From contig NW_027125104.1 in assembly GCF_024679245.1 (NCBI RefSeq), positions 124,001 to 188,000 of the forward strand: a DNA stretch of 64,000 nt. Direction: 5' to 3'. The notes beneath the pieces were generated by a model. The model worked only from the letters and a program-made list of their open reading frames with translations. It did not search any database and had not been told where the DNA came from. Shown piece after piece: positions 10,355-23,981 of this stretch. Source of the DNA: Pseudorasbora parva. Lineage: Eukaryota > Chordata > Actinopteri > Cypriniformes > Gobionidae. Each line of letters begins with the position of its first letter. Positions within the stretch are counted from its first letter, which is position 1. Position numbers and translations under genes: made by a program.

Positions 10355-10825
10355 CCCCTTTTTGGGGACTGCGAATTGTTGTGACTAATAGAAGAACCAA
10401 CAACACCACTGGAATTTTGTCAGAGAATACAGAAATACGCAGGAAGCGCATACAGAATGACGATGAGGTGACCGTTGACGATGACCGTGCCACAGAGAAA
10501 GCAGCAAGCTGCGGTCATATGAGCATAGGGAAAAAAGAAGAACAAAAGCGTCGGTTGCCGGCCGGCTGACTCATCACCGTCACAGCACGTTTTTTGATGT
10601 CCCTCTTATTTGAGAGTCTTTACCAACGAGCTGATGAGTCGAATCAGGGGTTTGTGTTGGATGGATTAGGGACACCTGATTCAAATCAAGGTCAGGCACG
10701 CACGCACGCAGCAGTCAAGCAATGGAAGGTGCCCCGTCCTTCCTTTTCTTGGGGGAGGGGAAGGTCACCGTGTTTGAGGATGGCGAAGGGGGATAGGGCG
10801 CCTCTGCCTGGAGGCCAGGCAACTC

Positions 10826-10989
10826 ATACTTACCTGGCAGGGGAGACACCATGATCAGGAAGGTGGTTCACCCAGGGCGAGGCTCGGCCATTGCACTCCG
10901 GTTGTGCTGACCCCTGCGAATTCCCCAAATGTGGGAATCTCGACTGCATAATTTATGGTAGTGGGGGACTGCGTTCGCGCTCTCCCCTG
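10826..10989 (+). ncRNA. RNU1: U1 snRNA, unit 6
   Basis: No difference seen from the copy at 1546. Confidence 0.96.
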
Positions 10990-12022
10990 TACACACTGGT
11001 TAAAAGCAGATAGCGTGGAGGGAAAAAGCGTGCGGTTCTTGACGCTTGTGGCGCCGCCCACTGCCCCAAAGGGTGAAGTTGCACCAGTTTTGTTATGTTT
11101 CTGTCTCTTTCTGCTGTGTCAGCCAGTGACCCGGAGAGTTCAGAGAACTGAACTGCGTCTGTTTTCATCGAGGTTGTCGAAACCTGCGACCGGTTTGCCG
11201 AATGTGGTTTTTCCCACAAACTTTGATATTCAACGGACGAGTTGATTGACAGCAGTGGTCCCAAAGGCAAAGTTGTTCGGATGGAGGTTTTCTGTCGTAT
11301 GGCACGACTGTCTCGTGCGCGTGCTGTGAAAAAGCACGCGACATACGTTCGCCTATAGCCGCTCTCATGTTGTTGCTTTTTCATTTTAAAGCGCCACTAG
11401 GTGGCCATTCACCGCGTCCTTTCTCGCCTGACCCCAGACTGAGCCCGTGCACGGGTGTACCGGCTTGGGTGAAATTGTCTCGTTCCGTCCAAGAGCTATA
11501 GCCGTTCTAGCAGACCCCGCCTCGCCCAGCCCGTAGGTTTCGGCCTGCCGCCGCCAAGCTGAATCGAAATTCCCACTTTTTTTCCGATCTGGACGGACAG
11601 TCAGACTCCAGAGAATCTTTCTGCACTGGTTTGGGCCAGATCGGGCAAAAGACCTAGGACTAGTGTGCAAAAGTAGGTTTTTCACAAAATCCCAAATACC
11701 CGAAAATTTCGCCAGCGCAACCTTCGAATCCGAGGCATGCGTCTCGCTCGGCTCGAGCCAAGGATTCCGATGATATAAGACACTTGGTTCTGCGGCGTGC
11801 GGTTTGGGAGCTACGAGCCATTTCGTACTTTCGGTGGCTGTAGCGCCACCGCCGGGCCCATCGGGGGGCCAGCCTTGGTGATGTTGTAGAGCGAGTGGCT
11901 AGTACCATCCCTCAAAGTTTCAGGTCTCTACGACGTACGGCCTTTGCCAACCCTCCCCCCCCTCACCGCTTCCCAGATGGGCGTCGCCTTTGCCGGCTCC
12001 CCTGCCGCTGCGTCATTGTGTC

Positions 12023-12210
12023 ATCGCTTCTCGGCCTTTTGGCTAAGATCAAGTGTAGTATCTGTTCTTATCAGTTTAATATCTGATACGTCCCCTATCC
12101 GGGGACTGCATATTAAATTGATTTTTGGCACATGGAGCCGGAACCGGGGCTTGCTCCGTCCACTCCACGCATCGACCTGGTATTGCAGTGCCTCCAGGAA
12201 CGGTGTGCTT
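12023..12210 (+). ncRNA. RNU2: U2 snRNA, unit 7
   Basis: RNA as at 887. Type A proximal element. Confidence 0.96.
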
Positions 12211-12681
12211 CCCCTTTTTGGGGACTGCGAATTGTTGTGACTAATAGAAGAACCAACAACACCACTGGAATTTTGTCAGAGAATACAGAAATACGCAGGA
12301 AGCGCATACAGAATGACGATGAGGTGACCGTTGACGATGACCGTGCCACAGAGAAAGCAGCAAGCTGCGGTCATATGAGCATAGGGAAAAAAGAAGAACA
12401 AAAGCGTCGGTTGCCGGCCGGCTGACTCATCACCGTCACAGCACGTTTTTTGATGTCCCTCTTATTTGAGAGTCTTTACCAACGAGCTGATGAGTCGAAT
12501 CAGGGGTTTGTGTTGGATGGATTAGGGACACCTGATTCAAATCAAGGTCAGGCACGCACGCACGCAGCAGTCAAGCAATGGAAGGTGCCCCGTCCTTCCT
12601 TTTCTTGGGGGAGGGGAAGGTCACCGTGTTTGAGGATGGCGAAGGGGGATAGGGCGCCTCTGCCTGGAGGCCAGGCAACTC

Positions 12682-12845
12682 ATACTTACCTGGCAGGGGA
12701 GACACCATGATCAGGAAGGTGGTTCACCCAGGGCGAGGCTCGGCCATTGCACTCCGGTTGTGCTGACCCCTGCGAATTCCCCAAATGTGGGAATCTCGAC
12801 TGCATAATTTATGGTAGTGGGGGACTGCGTTCGCGCTCTCCCCTG
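12682..12845 (+). ncRNA. RNU1: U1 snRNA, unit 7
   Basis: No difference seen from the copy at 1546. Confidence 0.96.
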
Positions 12846-13878
12846 TACACACTGGTTAAAAGCAGATAGCGTGGAGGGAAAAAGCGTGCGGTTCTTGACG
12901 CTTGTGGCGCCGCCCACTGCCCCAAAGGGTGAAGTTGCACCAGTTTTGTTATGTTTCTGTCTCTTTCTGCTGTGTCAGCCAGTGACCCGGAGAGTTCAGA
13001 GAACTGAACTGCGTCTGTTTTCATCGAGGTTGTCGAAACCTGCGACCGGTTTGCCGAATGTGGTTTTTCCCACAAACTTTGATATTCAACGGACGAGTTG
13101 ATTGACAGCAGTGGTCCCAAAGGCAAAGTTGTTCGGATGGAGGTTTTCTGTCGTATGGCACGACTGTCTCGTGCGCGTGCTGTGAAAAAGCACGCGACAT
13201 ACGTTCGCCTATAGCCGCTCTCATGTTGTTGCTTTTTCATTTTAAAGCGCCACTAGGTGGCCATTCACCGCGTCCTTTCTCGCCTGACCCCAGACTGAGC
13301 CCGTGCACGGGTGTACCGGCTTGGGTGAAATTGTCTCGTTCCGTCCAAGAGCTATAGCCGTTCTAGCAGACCCCGCCTCGCCCAGCCCGTAGGTTTCGGC
13401 CTGCCGCCGCCAAGCTGAATCGAAATTCCCACTTATTTTCCGATCTGGACGGACAGTCAGACTCCAGAGAATCTTTCTGCACTGGTTTGGGCCAGATCGG
13501 GCAAAAGACCTAGGACTAGTGTGCAAAAGTAGGTTTTTCACAAAATCCCAAATACCCGAAAATTTCGCCAGCGCAACCTTCGAATCCGAGGCATGCGTCT
13601 CGCTCGGCTCGAGCCAAGGATTCCGATGATATAAGACACTTGGTTCTGCGGCGTGCGGTTTGGGAGCTACGAGCCATTTCGTACTTTCGGTGGCTGTAGC
13701 GCCACCGCCGGGCCCATCGGGGGGCCAGCCTTGGTGATGTTGTAGAGCGAGTGGCTAGTACCATCCCTCAAAGTTTCAGGTCTCTACGACGTACGGCCTT
13801 TGCCAACCCTCCCCCCCCTCCCCGCTTCCCAGATGGGCGTCGCCTTTGCCGGCTCCCCTGCCGCTGCGTCATTGTGTC

Positions 13879-14066
13879 ATCGCTTCTCGGCCTTTTGGCT
13901 AAGATCAAGTGTAGTATCTGTTCTTATCAGTTTAATATCTGATACGTCCCCTATCCGGGGACTGCATATTAAATTGATTTTTGGCACATGGAGCCGGAAC
14001 CGGGGCTTGCTCCGTCCACTCCACGCATCGACCTGGTATTGCAGTGCCTCCAGGAACGGTGTGCTT
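13879..14066 (+). ncRNA. RNU2: U2 snRNA, unit 8, type B promoter
   Basis: RNA as at 887. Type B proximal element, exactly 3,712 bp from the previous type B unit. Confidence 0.95.
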
Positions 14067-14537
14067 CCCCTTTTTGGGGACTGCGAATTGTTGTGACTAA
14101 TAGAAGAACCAACAACACCACTGGAATTTTGTCAGAGAATACAGAAATACGCAGGAAGCGCATACAGAATGACGATGAGGTGACCGTTGACGATGACCGT
14201 GCCACAGAGAAAGCAGCAAGCTGCGGTCATATGAGCATAGGGAAAAAAGAAGAACAAAAGCGTCGGTTGCCGGCCGGCTGACTCATCACCGTCACAGCAC
14301 GTTTTTTGATGTCCCTCTTATTTGAGAGTCTTTACCAACGAGCTGATGAGTCGAATCAGGGGTTTGTGTTGGATGGATTAGGGACACCTGATTCAAATCA
14401 AGGTCAGGCACGCACGCACGCAGCAGTCAAGCAATGGAAGGTGCCCCGTCCTTCCTTTTCTTGGGGGAGGGGAAGGTCACCGTGTTTGAGGATGGCGAAG
14501 GGGGATAGGGCGCCTCTGCCTGGAGGCCAGGCAACTC

Positions 14538-14701
14538 ATACTTACCTGGCAGGGGAGACACCATGATCAGGAAGGTGGTTCACCCAGGGCGAGGCTCGGC
14601 CATTGCACTCCGGTTGTGCTGACCCCTGCGAATTCCCCAAATGTGGGAATCTCGACTGCATAATTTATGGTAGTGGGGGACTGCGTTCGCGCTCTCCCCT
14701 G
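14538..14701 (+). ncRNA. RNU1: U1 snRNA, unit 8
   Basis: No difference seen from the copy at 1546. Confidence 0.96.
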
Positions 14702-15734
14702 TACACACTGGTTAAAAGCAGATAGCGTGGAGGGAAAAAGCGTGCGGTTCTTGACGCTTGTGGCGCCGCCCACTGCCCCAAAGGGTGAAGTTGCACCAGT
14801 TTTGTTATGTTTCTGTCTCTTTCTGCTGTGTCAGCCAGTGACCCGGAGAGTTCAGAGAACTGAACTGCGTCTGTTTTCATCGAGGTTGTCGAAACCTGCG
14901 ACCGGTTTGCCGAATGTGGTTTTTCCCACAAACTTTGATATTCAACGGACGAGTTGATTGACAGCAGTGGTCCCAAAGGCAAAGTTGTTCGGATGGAGGT
15001 TTTCTGTCGTATGGCACGACTGTCTCGTGCGCGTGCTGTGAAAAAGCACGCGACATACGTTCGCCTATAGCCGCTCTCATGTTGTTGCTTTTTCATTTTA
15101 AAGCGCCACTAGGTGGCCATTCACCGCGTCCTTTCTCGCCTGACCCCAGACTGAGCCCGTGCACGGGTGTACCGGCTTGGGTGAAATTGTCTCGTTCCGT
15201 CCAAGAGCTATAGCCGTTCTAGCAGACCCCGCCTCGCCCAGCCCGTAGGTTTCGGCCTGCCGCCGCCAAGCTGAATCGAAATTCCCACTTTTTTTCCGAT
15301 CTGGACGGACAGTCAGACTCCAGAGAATCTTTCTGCACTGGTTTGGGCCAGATCGGGCAAAAGACCTAGGACTAGTGTGCAAAAGTAGGTTTTTCACAAA
15401 ATCCCAAATACCCGAAAATTTCGCCAGCGCAACCTTCGAATCCGAGGCATGCGTCTCGCTCGGCTCGAGCCAAGGATTCCGATGATATAAGACACTTGGT
15501 TCTGCGGCGTGCGGTTTGGGAGCTACGAGCCATTTCGTACTTTCGGTGGCTGTAGCGCCACCGCCGGGCCCATCGGGGGGCCAGCCTTGGTGATGTTGTA
15601 GAGCGAGTGGCTAGTACCATCCCTCAAAGTTTCAGGTCTCTACGACGTACGGCCTTTGCCAACCCTCCCCCCCCTCACCGCTTCCCAGATGGGCGTCGCC
15701 TTTGCCGGCTCCCCTGCCGCTGCGTCATTGTGTC

Positions 15735-15922
15735 ATCGCTTCTCGGCCTTTTGGCTAAGATCAAGTGTAGTATCTGTTCTTATCAGTTTAATATCTGATA
15801 CGTCCCCTATCCGGGGACTGCATATTAAATTGATTTTTGGCACATGGAGCCGGAACCGGGGCTTGCTCCGTCCACTCCACGCATCGACCTGGTATTGCAG
15901 TGCCTCCAGGAACGGTGTGCTT
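15735..15922 (+). ncRNA. RNU2: U2 snRNA, unit 9
   Basis: RNA as at 887. Type A proximal element. Confidence 0.96.
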
Positions 15923-16393
15923 CCCCTTTTTGGGGACTGCGAATTGTTGTGACTAATAGAAGAACCAACAACACCACTGGAATTTTGTCAGAGAATACAG
16001 AAATACGCAGGAAGCGCATACAGAATGACGATGAGGTGACCGTTGACGATGACCGTGCCACAGAGAAAGCAGCAAGCTGCGGTCATATGAGCATAGGGAA
16101 AAAAGAAGAACAAAAGCGTCGGTTGCCGGCCGGCTGACTCATCACCGTCACAGCACGTTTTTTGATGTCCCTCTTATTTGAGAGTCTTTACCAACGAGCT
16201 GATGAGTCGAATCAGGGGTTTGTGTTGGATGGATTAGGGACACCTGATTCAAATCAAGGTCAGGCACGCACGCACGCAGCAGTCAAGCAATGGAAGGTGC
16301 CCCGTCCTTCCTTTTCTTGGGGGAGGGGAAGGTCACCGTGTTTGAGGATGGCGAAGGGGGATAGGGCGCCTCTGCCTGGAGGCCAGGCAACTC

Positions 16394-16557
16394 ATACTTA
16401 CCTGGCAGGGGAGACACCATGATCAGGAAGGTGGTTCACCCAGGGCGAGGCTCGGCCATTGCACTCCGGTTGTGCTGACCCCTGCGAATTCCCCAAATGT
16501 GGGAATCTCGACTGCATAATTTATGGTAGTGGGGGACTGCGTTCGCGCTCTCCCCTG
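16394..16557 (+). ncRNA. RNU1: U1 snRNA, unit 9
   Basis: No difference seen from the copy at 1546. Confidence 0.96.
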
Positions 16558-17590
16558 TACACACTGGTTAAAAGCAGATAGCGTGGAGGGAAAAAGCGTG
16601 CGGTTCTTGACGCTTGTGGCGCCGCCCACTGCCCCAAAGGGTGAAGTTGCACCAGTTTTGTTATGTTTCTGTCTCTTTCTGCTGTGTCAGCCAGTGACCC
16701 GGAGAGTTCAGAGAACTGAACTGCGTCTGTTTTCATCGAGGTTGTCGAAACCTGCGACCGGTTTGCCGAATGTGGTTTTTCCCACAAACTTTGATATTCA
16801 ACGGACGAGTTGATTGACAGCAGTGGTCCCAAAGGCAAAGTTGTTCGGATGGAGGTTTTCTGTCGTATGGCACGACTGTCTCGTGCGCGTGCTGTGAAAA
16901 AGCACGCGACATACGTTCGCCTATAGCCGCTCTCATGTTGTTGCTTTTTCATTTTAAAGCGCCACTAGGTGGCCATTCACCGCGTCCTTTCTCGCCTGAC
17001 CCCAGACTGAGCCCGTGCACGGGTGTACCGGCTTGGGTGAAATTGTCTCGTTCCGTCCAAGAGCTATAGCCGTTCTAGCAGACCCCGCCTCGCCCAGCCC
17101 GTAGGTTTCGGCCTGCCGCCGCCAAGCTGAATCGAAATTCCCACTTATTTTCCGATCTGGACGGACAGTCAGACTCCAGAGAATCTTTCTGCACTGGTTT
17201 GGGCCAGATCGGGCAAAAGACCTAGGACTAGTGTGCAAAAGTAGGTTTTTCACAAAATCCCAAATACCCGAAAATTTCGCCAGCGCAACCTTCGAATCCG
17301 AGGCATGCGTCTCGCTCGGCTCGAGCCAAGGATTCCGATGATATAAGACACTTGGTTCTGCGGCGTGCGGTTTGGGAGCTACGAGCCATTTCGTACTTTC
17401 GGTGGCTGTAGCGCCACCGCCGGGCCCATCGGGGGGCCAGCCTTGGTGATGTTGTAGAGCGAGTGGCTAGTACCATCCCTCAAAGTTTCAGGTCTCTACG
17501 ACGTACGGCCTTTGCCAACCCTCCCCCCCCTCCCCGCTTCCCAGATGGGCGTCGCCTTTGCCGGCTCCCCTGCCGCTGCGTCATTGTGTC

Positions 17591-17778
17591 ATCGCTTCTC
17601 GGCCTTTTGGCTAAGATCAAGTGTAGTATCTGTTCTTATCAGTTTAATATCTGATACGTCCCCTATCCGGGGACTGCATATTAAATTGATTTTTGGCACA
17701 TGGAGCCGGAACCGGGGCTTGCTCCGTCCACTCCACGCATCGACCTGGTATTGCAGTGCCTCCAGGAACGGTGTGCTT
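17591..17778 (+). ncRNA. RNU2: U2 snRNA, unit 10, type B promoter
   Basis: RNA as at 887. Type B proximal element. Confidence 0.95.
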
Positions 17779-18249
17779 CCCCTTTTTGGGGACTGCGAAT
17801 TGTTGTGACTAATAGAAGAACCAACAACACCACTGGAATTTTGTCAGAGAATACAGAAATACGCAGGAAGCGCATACAGAATGACGATGAGGTGACCGTT
17901 GACGATGACCGTGCCACAGAGAAAGCAGCAAGCTGCGGTCATATGAGCATAGGGAAAAAAGAAGAACAAAAGCGTCGGTTGCCGGCCGGCTGACTCATCA
18001 CCGTCACAGCACGTTTTTTGATGTCCCTCTTATTTGAGAGTCTTTACCAACGAGCTGATGAGTCGAATCAGGGGTTTGTGTTGGATGGATTAGGGACACC
18101 TGATTCAAATCAAGGTCAGGCACGCACGCACGCAGCAGTCAAGCAATGGAAGGTGCCCCGTCCTTCCTTTTCTTGGGGGAGGGGAAGGTCACCGTGTTTG
18201 AGGATGGCGAAGGGGGATAGGGCGCCTCTGCCTGGAGGCCAGGCAACTC

Positions 18250-18413
18250 ATACTTACCTGGCAGGGGAGACACCATGATCAGGAAGGTGGTTCACCCAGG
18301 GCGAGGCTCGGCCATTGCACTCCGGTTGTGCTGACCCCTGCGAATTCCCCAAATGTGGGAATCTCGACTGCATAATTTATGGTAGTGGGGGACTGCGTTC
18401 GCGCTCTCCCCTG
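18250..18413 (+). ncRNA. RNU1: U1 snRNA, unit 10
   Basis: No difference seen from the copy at 1546. Confidence 0.96.
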
Positions 18414-19446
18414 TACACACTGGTTAAAAGCAGATAGCGTGGAGGGAAAAAGCGTGCGGTTCTTGACGCTTGTGGCGCCGCCCACTGCCCCAAAGGGTGA
18501 AGTTGCACCAGTTTTGTTATGTTTCTGTCTCTTTCTGCTGTGTCAGCCAGTGACCCGGAGAGTTCAGAGAACTGAACTGCGTCTGTTTTCATCGAGGTTG
18601 TCGAAACCTGCGACCGGTTTGCCGAATGTGGTTTTTCCCACAAACTTTGATATTCAACGGACGAGTTGATTGACAGCAGTGGTCCCAAAGGCAAAGTTGT
18701 TCGGATGGAGGTTTTCTGTCGTATGGCACGACTGTCTCGTGCGCGTGCTGTGAAAAAGCACGCGACATACGTTCGCCTATAGCCGCTCTCATGTTGTTGC
18801 TTTTTCATTTTAAAGCGCCACTAGGTGGCCATTCACCGCGTCCTTTCTCGCCTGACCCCAGACTGAGCCCGTGCACGGGTGTACCGGCTTGGGTGAAATT
18901 GTCTCGTTCCGTCCAAGAGCTATAGCCGTTCTAGCAGACCCCGCCTCGCCCAGCCCGTAGGTTTCGGCCTGCCGCCGCCAAGCTGAATCGAAATTCCCAC
19001 TTTTTTTCCGATCTGGACGGACAGTCAGACTCCAGAGAATCTTTCTGCACTGGTTTGGGCCAGATCGGGCAAAAGACCTAGGACTAGTGTGCAAAAGTAG
19101 GTTTTTCACAAAATCCCAAATACCCGAAAATTTCGCCAGCGCAACCTTCGAATCCGAGGCATGCGTCTCGCTCGGCTCGAGCCAAGGATTCCGATGATAT
19201 AAGACACTTGGTTCTGCGGCGTGCGGTTTGGGAGCTACGAGCCATTTCGTACTTTCGGTGGCTGTAGCGCCACCGCCGGGCCCATCGGGGGGCCAGCCTT
19301 GGTGATGTTGTAGAGCGAGTGGCTAGTACCATCCCTCAAAGTTTCAGGTCTCTACGACGTACGGCCTTTGCCAACCCTCCCCCCCCTCACCGCTTCCCAG
19401 ATGGGCGTCGCCTTTGCCGGCTCCCCTGCCGCTGCGTCATTGTGTC

Positions 19447-19634
19447 ATCGCTTCTCGGCCTTTTGGCTAAGATCAAGTGTAGTATCTGTTCTTATCAGTT
19501 TAATATCTGATACGTCCCCTATCCGGGGACTGCATATTAAATTGATTTTTGGCACATGGAGCCGGAACCGGGGCTTGCTCCGTCCACTCCACGCATCGAC
19601 CTGGTATTGCAGTGCCTCCAGGAACGGTGTGCTT
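19447..19634 (+). ncRNA. RNU2: U2 snRNA, unit 11
   Basis: RNA as at 887. Type A proximal element. Confidence 0.96.
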
Positions 19635-20105
19635 CCCCTTTTTGGGGACTGCGAATTGTTGTGACTAATAGAAGAACCAACAACACCACTGGAATTTTGT
19701 CAGAGAATACAGAAATACGCAGGAAGCGCATACAGAATGACGATGAGGTGACCGTTGACGATGACCGTGCCACAGAGAAAGCAGCAAGCTGCGGTCATAT
19801 GAGCATAGGGAAAAAAGAAGAACAAAAGCGTCGGTTGCCGGCCGGCTGACTCATCACCGTCACAGCACGTTTTTTGATGTCCCTCTTATTTGAGAGTCTT
19901 TACCAACGAGCTGATGAGTCGAATCAGGGGTTTGTGTTGGATGGATTAGGGACACCTGATTCAAATCAAGGTCAGGCACGCACGCACGCAGCAGTCAAGC
20001 AATGGAAGGTGCCCCGTCCTTCCTTTTCTTGGGGGAGGGGAAGGTCACCGTGTTTGAGGATGGCGAAGGGGGATAGGGCGCCTCTGCCTGGAGGCCAGGC
20101 AACTC

Positions 20106-20269
20106 ATACTTACCTGGCAGGGGAGACACCATGATCAGGAAGGTGGTTCACCCAGGGCGAGGCTCGGCCATTGCACTCCGGTTGTGCTGACCCCTGCGAA
20201 TTCCCCAAATGTGGGAATCTCGACTGCATAATTTATGGTAGTGGGGGACTGCGTTCGCGCTCTCCCCTG
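20106..20269 (+). ncRNA. RNU1: U1 snRNA, unit 11
   Basis: No difference seen from the copy at 1546. The spacer after it has a private CATTCCG change (20,762). Confidence 0.96.
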
Positions 20270-21302
20270 TACACACTGGTTAAAAGCAGATAGCGTGGAG
20301 GGAAAAAGCGTGCGGTTCTTGACGCTTGTGGCGCCGCCCACTGCCCCAAAGGGTGAAGTTGCACCAGTTTTGTTATGTTTCTGTCTCTTTCTGCTGTGTC
20401 AGCCAGTGACCCGGAGAGTTCAGAGAACTGAACTGCGTCTGTTTTCATCGAGGTTGTCGAAACCTGCGACCGGTTTGCCGAATGTGGTTTTTCCCACAAA
20501 CTTTGATATTCAACGGACGAGTTGATTGACAGCAGTGGTCCCAAAGGCAAAGTTGTTCGGATGGAGGTTTTCTGTCGTATGGCACGACTGTCTCGTGCGC
20601 GTGCTGTGAAAAAGCACGCGACATACGTTCGCCTATAGCCGCTCTCATGTTGTTGCTTTTTCATTTTAAAGCGCCACTAGGTGGCCATTCACCGCGTCCT
20701 TTCTCGCCTGACCCCAGACTGAGCCCGTGCACGGGTGTACCGGCTTGGGTGAAATTGTCTCATTCCGTCCAAGAGCTATAGCCGTTCTAGCAGACCCCGC
20801 CTCGCCCAGCCCGTAGGTTTCGGCCTGCCGCCGCCAAGCTGAATCGAAATTCCCACTTATTTTCCGATCTGGACGGACAGTCAGACTCCAGAGAATCTTT
20901 CTGCACTGGTTTGGGCCAGATCGGGCAAAAGACCTAGGACTAGTGTGCAAAAGTAGGTTTTTCACAAAATCCCAAATACCCGAAAATTTCGCCAGCGCAA
21001 CCTTCGAATCCGAGGCATGCGTCTCGCTCGGCTCGAGCCAAGGATTCCGATGATATAAGACACTTGGTTCTGCGGCGTGCGGTTTGGGAGCTACGAGCCA
21101 TTTCGTACTTTCGGTGGCTGTAGCGCCACCGCCGGGCCCATCGGGGGGCCAGCCTTGGTGATGTTGTAGAGCGAGTGGCTAGTACCATCCCTCAAAGTTT
21201 CAGGTCTCTACGACGTACGGCCTTTGCCAACCCTCCCCCCCCTCCCCGCTTCCCAGATGGGCGTCGCCTTTGCCGGCTCCCCTGCCGCTGCGTCATTGTG
21301 TC

Positions 21303-21490
21303 ATCGCTTCTCGGCCTTTTGGCTAAGATCAAGTGTAGTATCTGTTCTTATCAGTTTAATATCTGATACGTCCCCTATCCGGGGACTGCATATTAAATTG
21401 ATTTTTGGCACATGGAGCCGGAACCGGGGCTTGCTCCGTCCACTCCACGCATCGACCTGGTATTGCAGTGCCTCCAGGAACGGTGTGCTT
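21303..21490 (+). ncRNA. RNU2: U2 snRNA, unit 12, type B promoter
   Basis: RNA as at 887. Type B proximal element. Confidence 0.95.
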
Positions 21491-21961
21491 CCCCTTTTTG
21501 GGGACTGCGAATTGTTGTGACTAATAGAAGAACCAACAACACCACTGGAATTTTGTCAGAGAATACAGAAATACGCAGGAAGCGCATACAGAATGACGAT
21601 GAGGTGACCGTTGACGATGACCGTGCCACAGAGAAAGCAGCAAGCTGCGGTCATATGAGCATAGGGAAAAAAGAAGAACAAAAGCGTCGGTTGCCGGCCG
21701 GCTGACTCATCACCGTCACAGCACGTTTTTTGATGTCCCTCTTATTTGAGAGTCTTTACCAACGAGCTGATGAGTCGAATCAGGGGTTTGTGTTGGATGG
21801 ATTAGGGACACCTGATTCAAATCAAGGTCAGGCACGCACGCACGCAGCAGTCAAGCAATGGAAGGTGCCCCGTCCTTCCTTTTCTTGGGGGAGGGGAAGG
21901 TCACCGTGTTTGAGGATGGCGAAGGGGGATAGGGCGCCTCTGCCTGGAGGCCAGGCAACTC

Positions 21962-22125
21962 ATACTTACCTGGCAGGGGAGACACCATGATCAGGAAGGT
22001 GGTTCACCCAGGGCGAGGCTCGGCCATTGCACTCCGGTTGTGCTGACCCCTGCGAATTCCCCAAATGTGGGAATCTCGACTGCATAATTTATGGTAGTGG
22101 GGGACTGCGTTCGCGCTCTCCCCTG
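21962..22125 (+). ncRNA. RNU1: U1 snRNA, unit 12
   Basis: No difference seen from the copy at 1546. Confidence 0.96.
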
Positions 22126-23158
22126 TACACACTGGTTAAAAGCAGATAGCGTGGAGGGAAAAAGCGTGCGGTTCTTGACGCTTGTGGCGCCGCCCACTGC
22201 CCCAAAGGGTGAAGTTGCACCAGTTTTGTTATGTTTCTGTCTCTTTCTGCTGTGTCAGCCAGTGACCCGGAGAGTTCAGAGAACTGAACTGCGTCTGTTT
22301 TCATCGAGGTTGTCGAAACCTGCGACCGGTTTGCCGAATGTGGTTTTTCCCACAAACTTTGATATTCAACGGACGAGTTGATTGACAGCAGTGGTCCCAA
22401 AGGCAAAGTTGTTCGGATGGAGGTTTTCTGTCGTATGGCACGACTGTCTCGTGCGCGTGCTGTGAAAAAGCACGCGACATACGTTCGCCTATAGCCGCTC
22501 TCATGTTGTTGCTTTTTCATTTTAAAGCGCCACTAGGTGGCCATTCACCGCGTCCTTTCTCGCCTGACCCCAGACTGAGCCCGTGCACGGGTGTACCGGC
22601 TTGGGTGAAATTGTCTCGTTCCGTCCAAGAGCTATAGCCGTTCTAGCAGACCCCGCCTCGCCCAGCCCGTAGGTTTCGGCCTGCCGCCGCCAAGCTGAAT
22701 CGAAATTCCCACTTATTTTCCGATCTGGACGGACAGTCAGACTCCAGAGAATCTTTCTGCACTGGTTTGGGCCAGATCGGGCAAAAGACCTAGGACTAGT
22801 GTGCAAAAGTAGGTTTTTCACAAAATCCCAAATACCCGAAAATTTCGCCAGCGCAACCTTCGAATCCGAGGCATGCGTCTCGCTCGGCTCGAGCCAAGGA
22901 TTCCGATGATATAAGACACTTGGTTCTGCGGCGTGCGGTTTGGGAGCTACGAGCCATTTCGTACTTTCGGTGGCTGTAGCGCCACCGCCGGGCCCATCGG
23001 GGGGCCAGCCTTGGTGATGTTGTAGAGCGAGTGGCTAGTACCATCCCTCAAAGTTTCAGGTCTCTACGACGTACGGCCTTTGCCAACCCTCCCCCCCCTC
23101 CCCGCTTCCCAGATGGGCGTCGCCTTTGCCGGCTCCCCTGCCGCTGCGTCATTGTGTC

Positions 23159-23346
23159 ATCGCTTCTCGGCCTTTTGGCTAAGATCAAGTGTAGTATCTG
23201 TTCTTATCAGTTTAATATCTGATACGTCCCCTATCCGGGGACTGCATATTAAATTGATTTTTGGCACATGGAGCCGGAACCGGGGCTTGCTCCGTCCACT
23301 CCACGCATCGACCTGGTATTGCAGTGCCTCCAGGAACGGTGTGCTT
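23159..23346 (+). ncRNA. RNU2: U2 snRNA, unit 13, type B promoter
   Basis: RNA as at 887. Type B follows type B here, breaking the strict alternation. Confidence 0.95.
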
Positions 23347-23817
23347 CCCCTTTTTGGGGACTGCGAATTGTTGTGACTAATAGAAGAACCAACAACACCA
23401 CTGGAATTTTGTCAGAGAATACAGAAATACGCAGGAAGCGCATACAGAATGACGATGAGGTGACCGTTGACGATGACCGTGCCACAGAGAAAGCAGCAAG
23501 CTGCGGTCATATGAGCATAGGGAAAAAAGAAGAACAAAAGCGTCGGTTGCCGGCCGGCTGACTCATCACCGTCACAGCACGTTTTTTGATGTCCCTCTTA
23601 TTTGAGAGTCTTTACCAACGAGCTGATGAGTCGAATCAGGGGTTTGTGTTGGATGGATTAGGGACACCTGATTCAAATCAAGGTCAGGCACGCACGCACG
23701 CAGCAGTCAAGCAATGGAAGGTGCCCCGTCCTTCCTTTTCTTGGGGGAGGGGAAGGTCACCGTGTTTGAGGATGGCGAAGGGGGATAGGGCGCCTCTGCC
23801 TGGAGGCCAGGCTACTC

Positions 23818-23981
23818 ATACTTACCTGGCAGGGGAGACACCATGATCAGGAAGGTGGTTCACCCAGGGCGAGGCTCGGCCATTGCACTCCGGTTGTGCT
23901 GACCCCTGCGAATTCCCCAAATGTGGGAATCTCGACTGCATAATTTATGGTAGTGGGGGACTGCGTTCGCGCTCTCCCCTG
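23818..23981 (+). ncRNA. RNU1: U1 snRNA, unit 13
   Basis: RNA as at 1546. The upstream flank has GGCTACTC, as in unit 2. Confidence 0.96.
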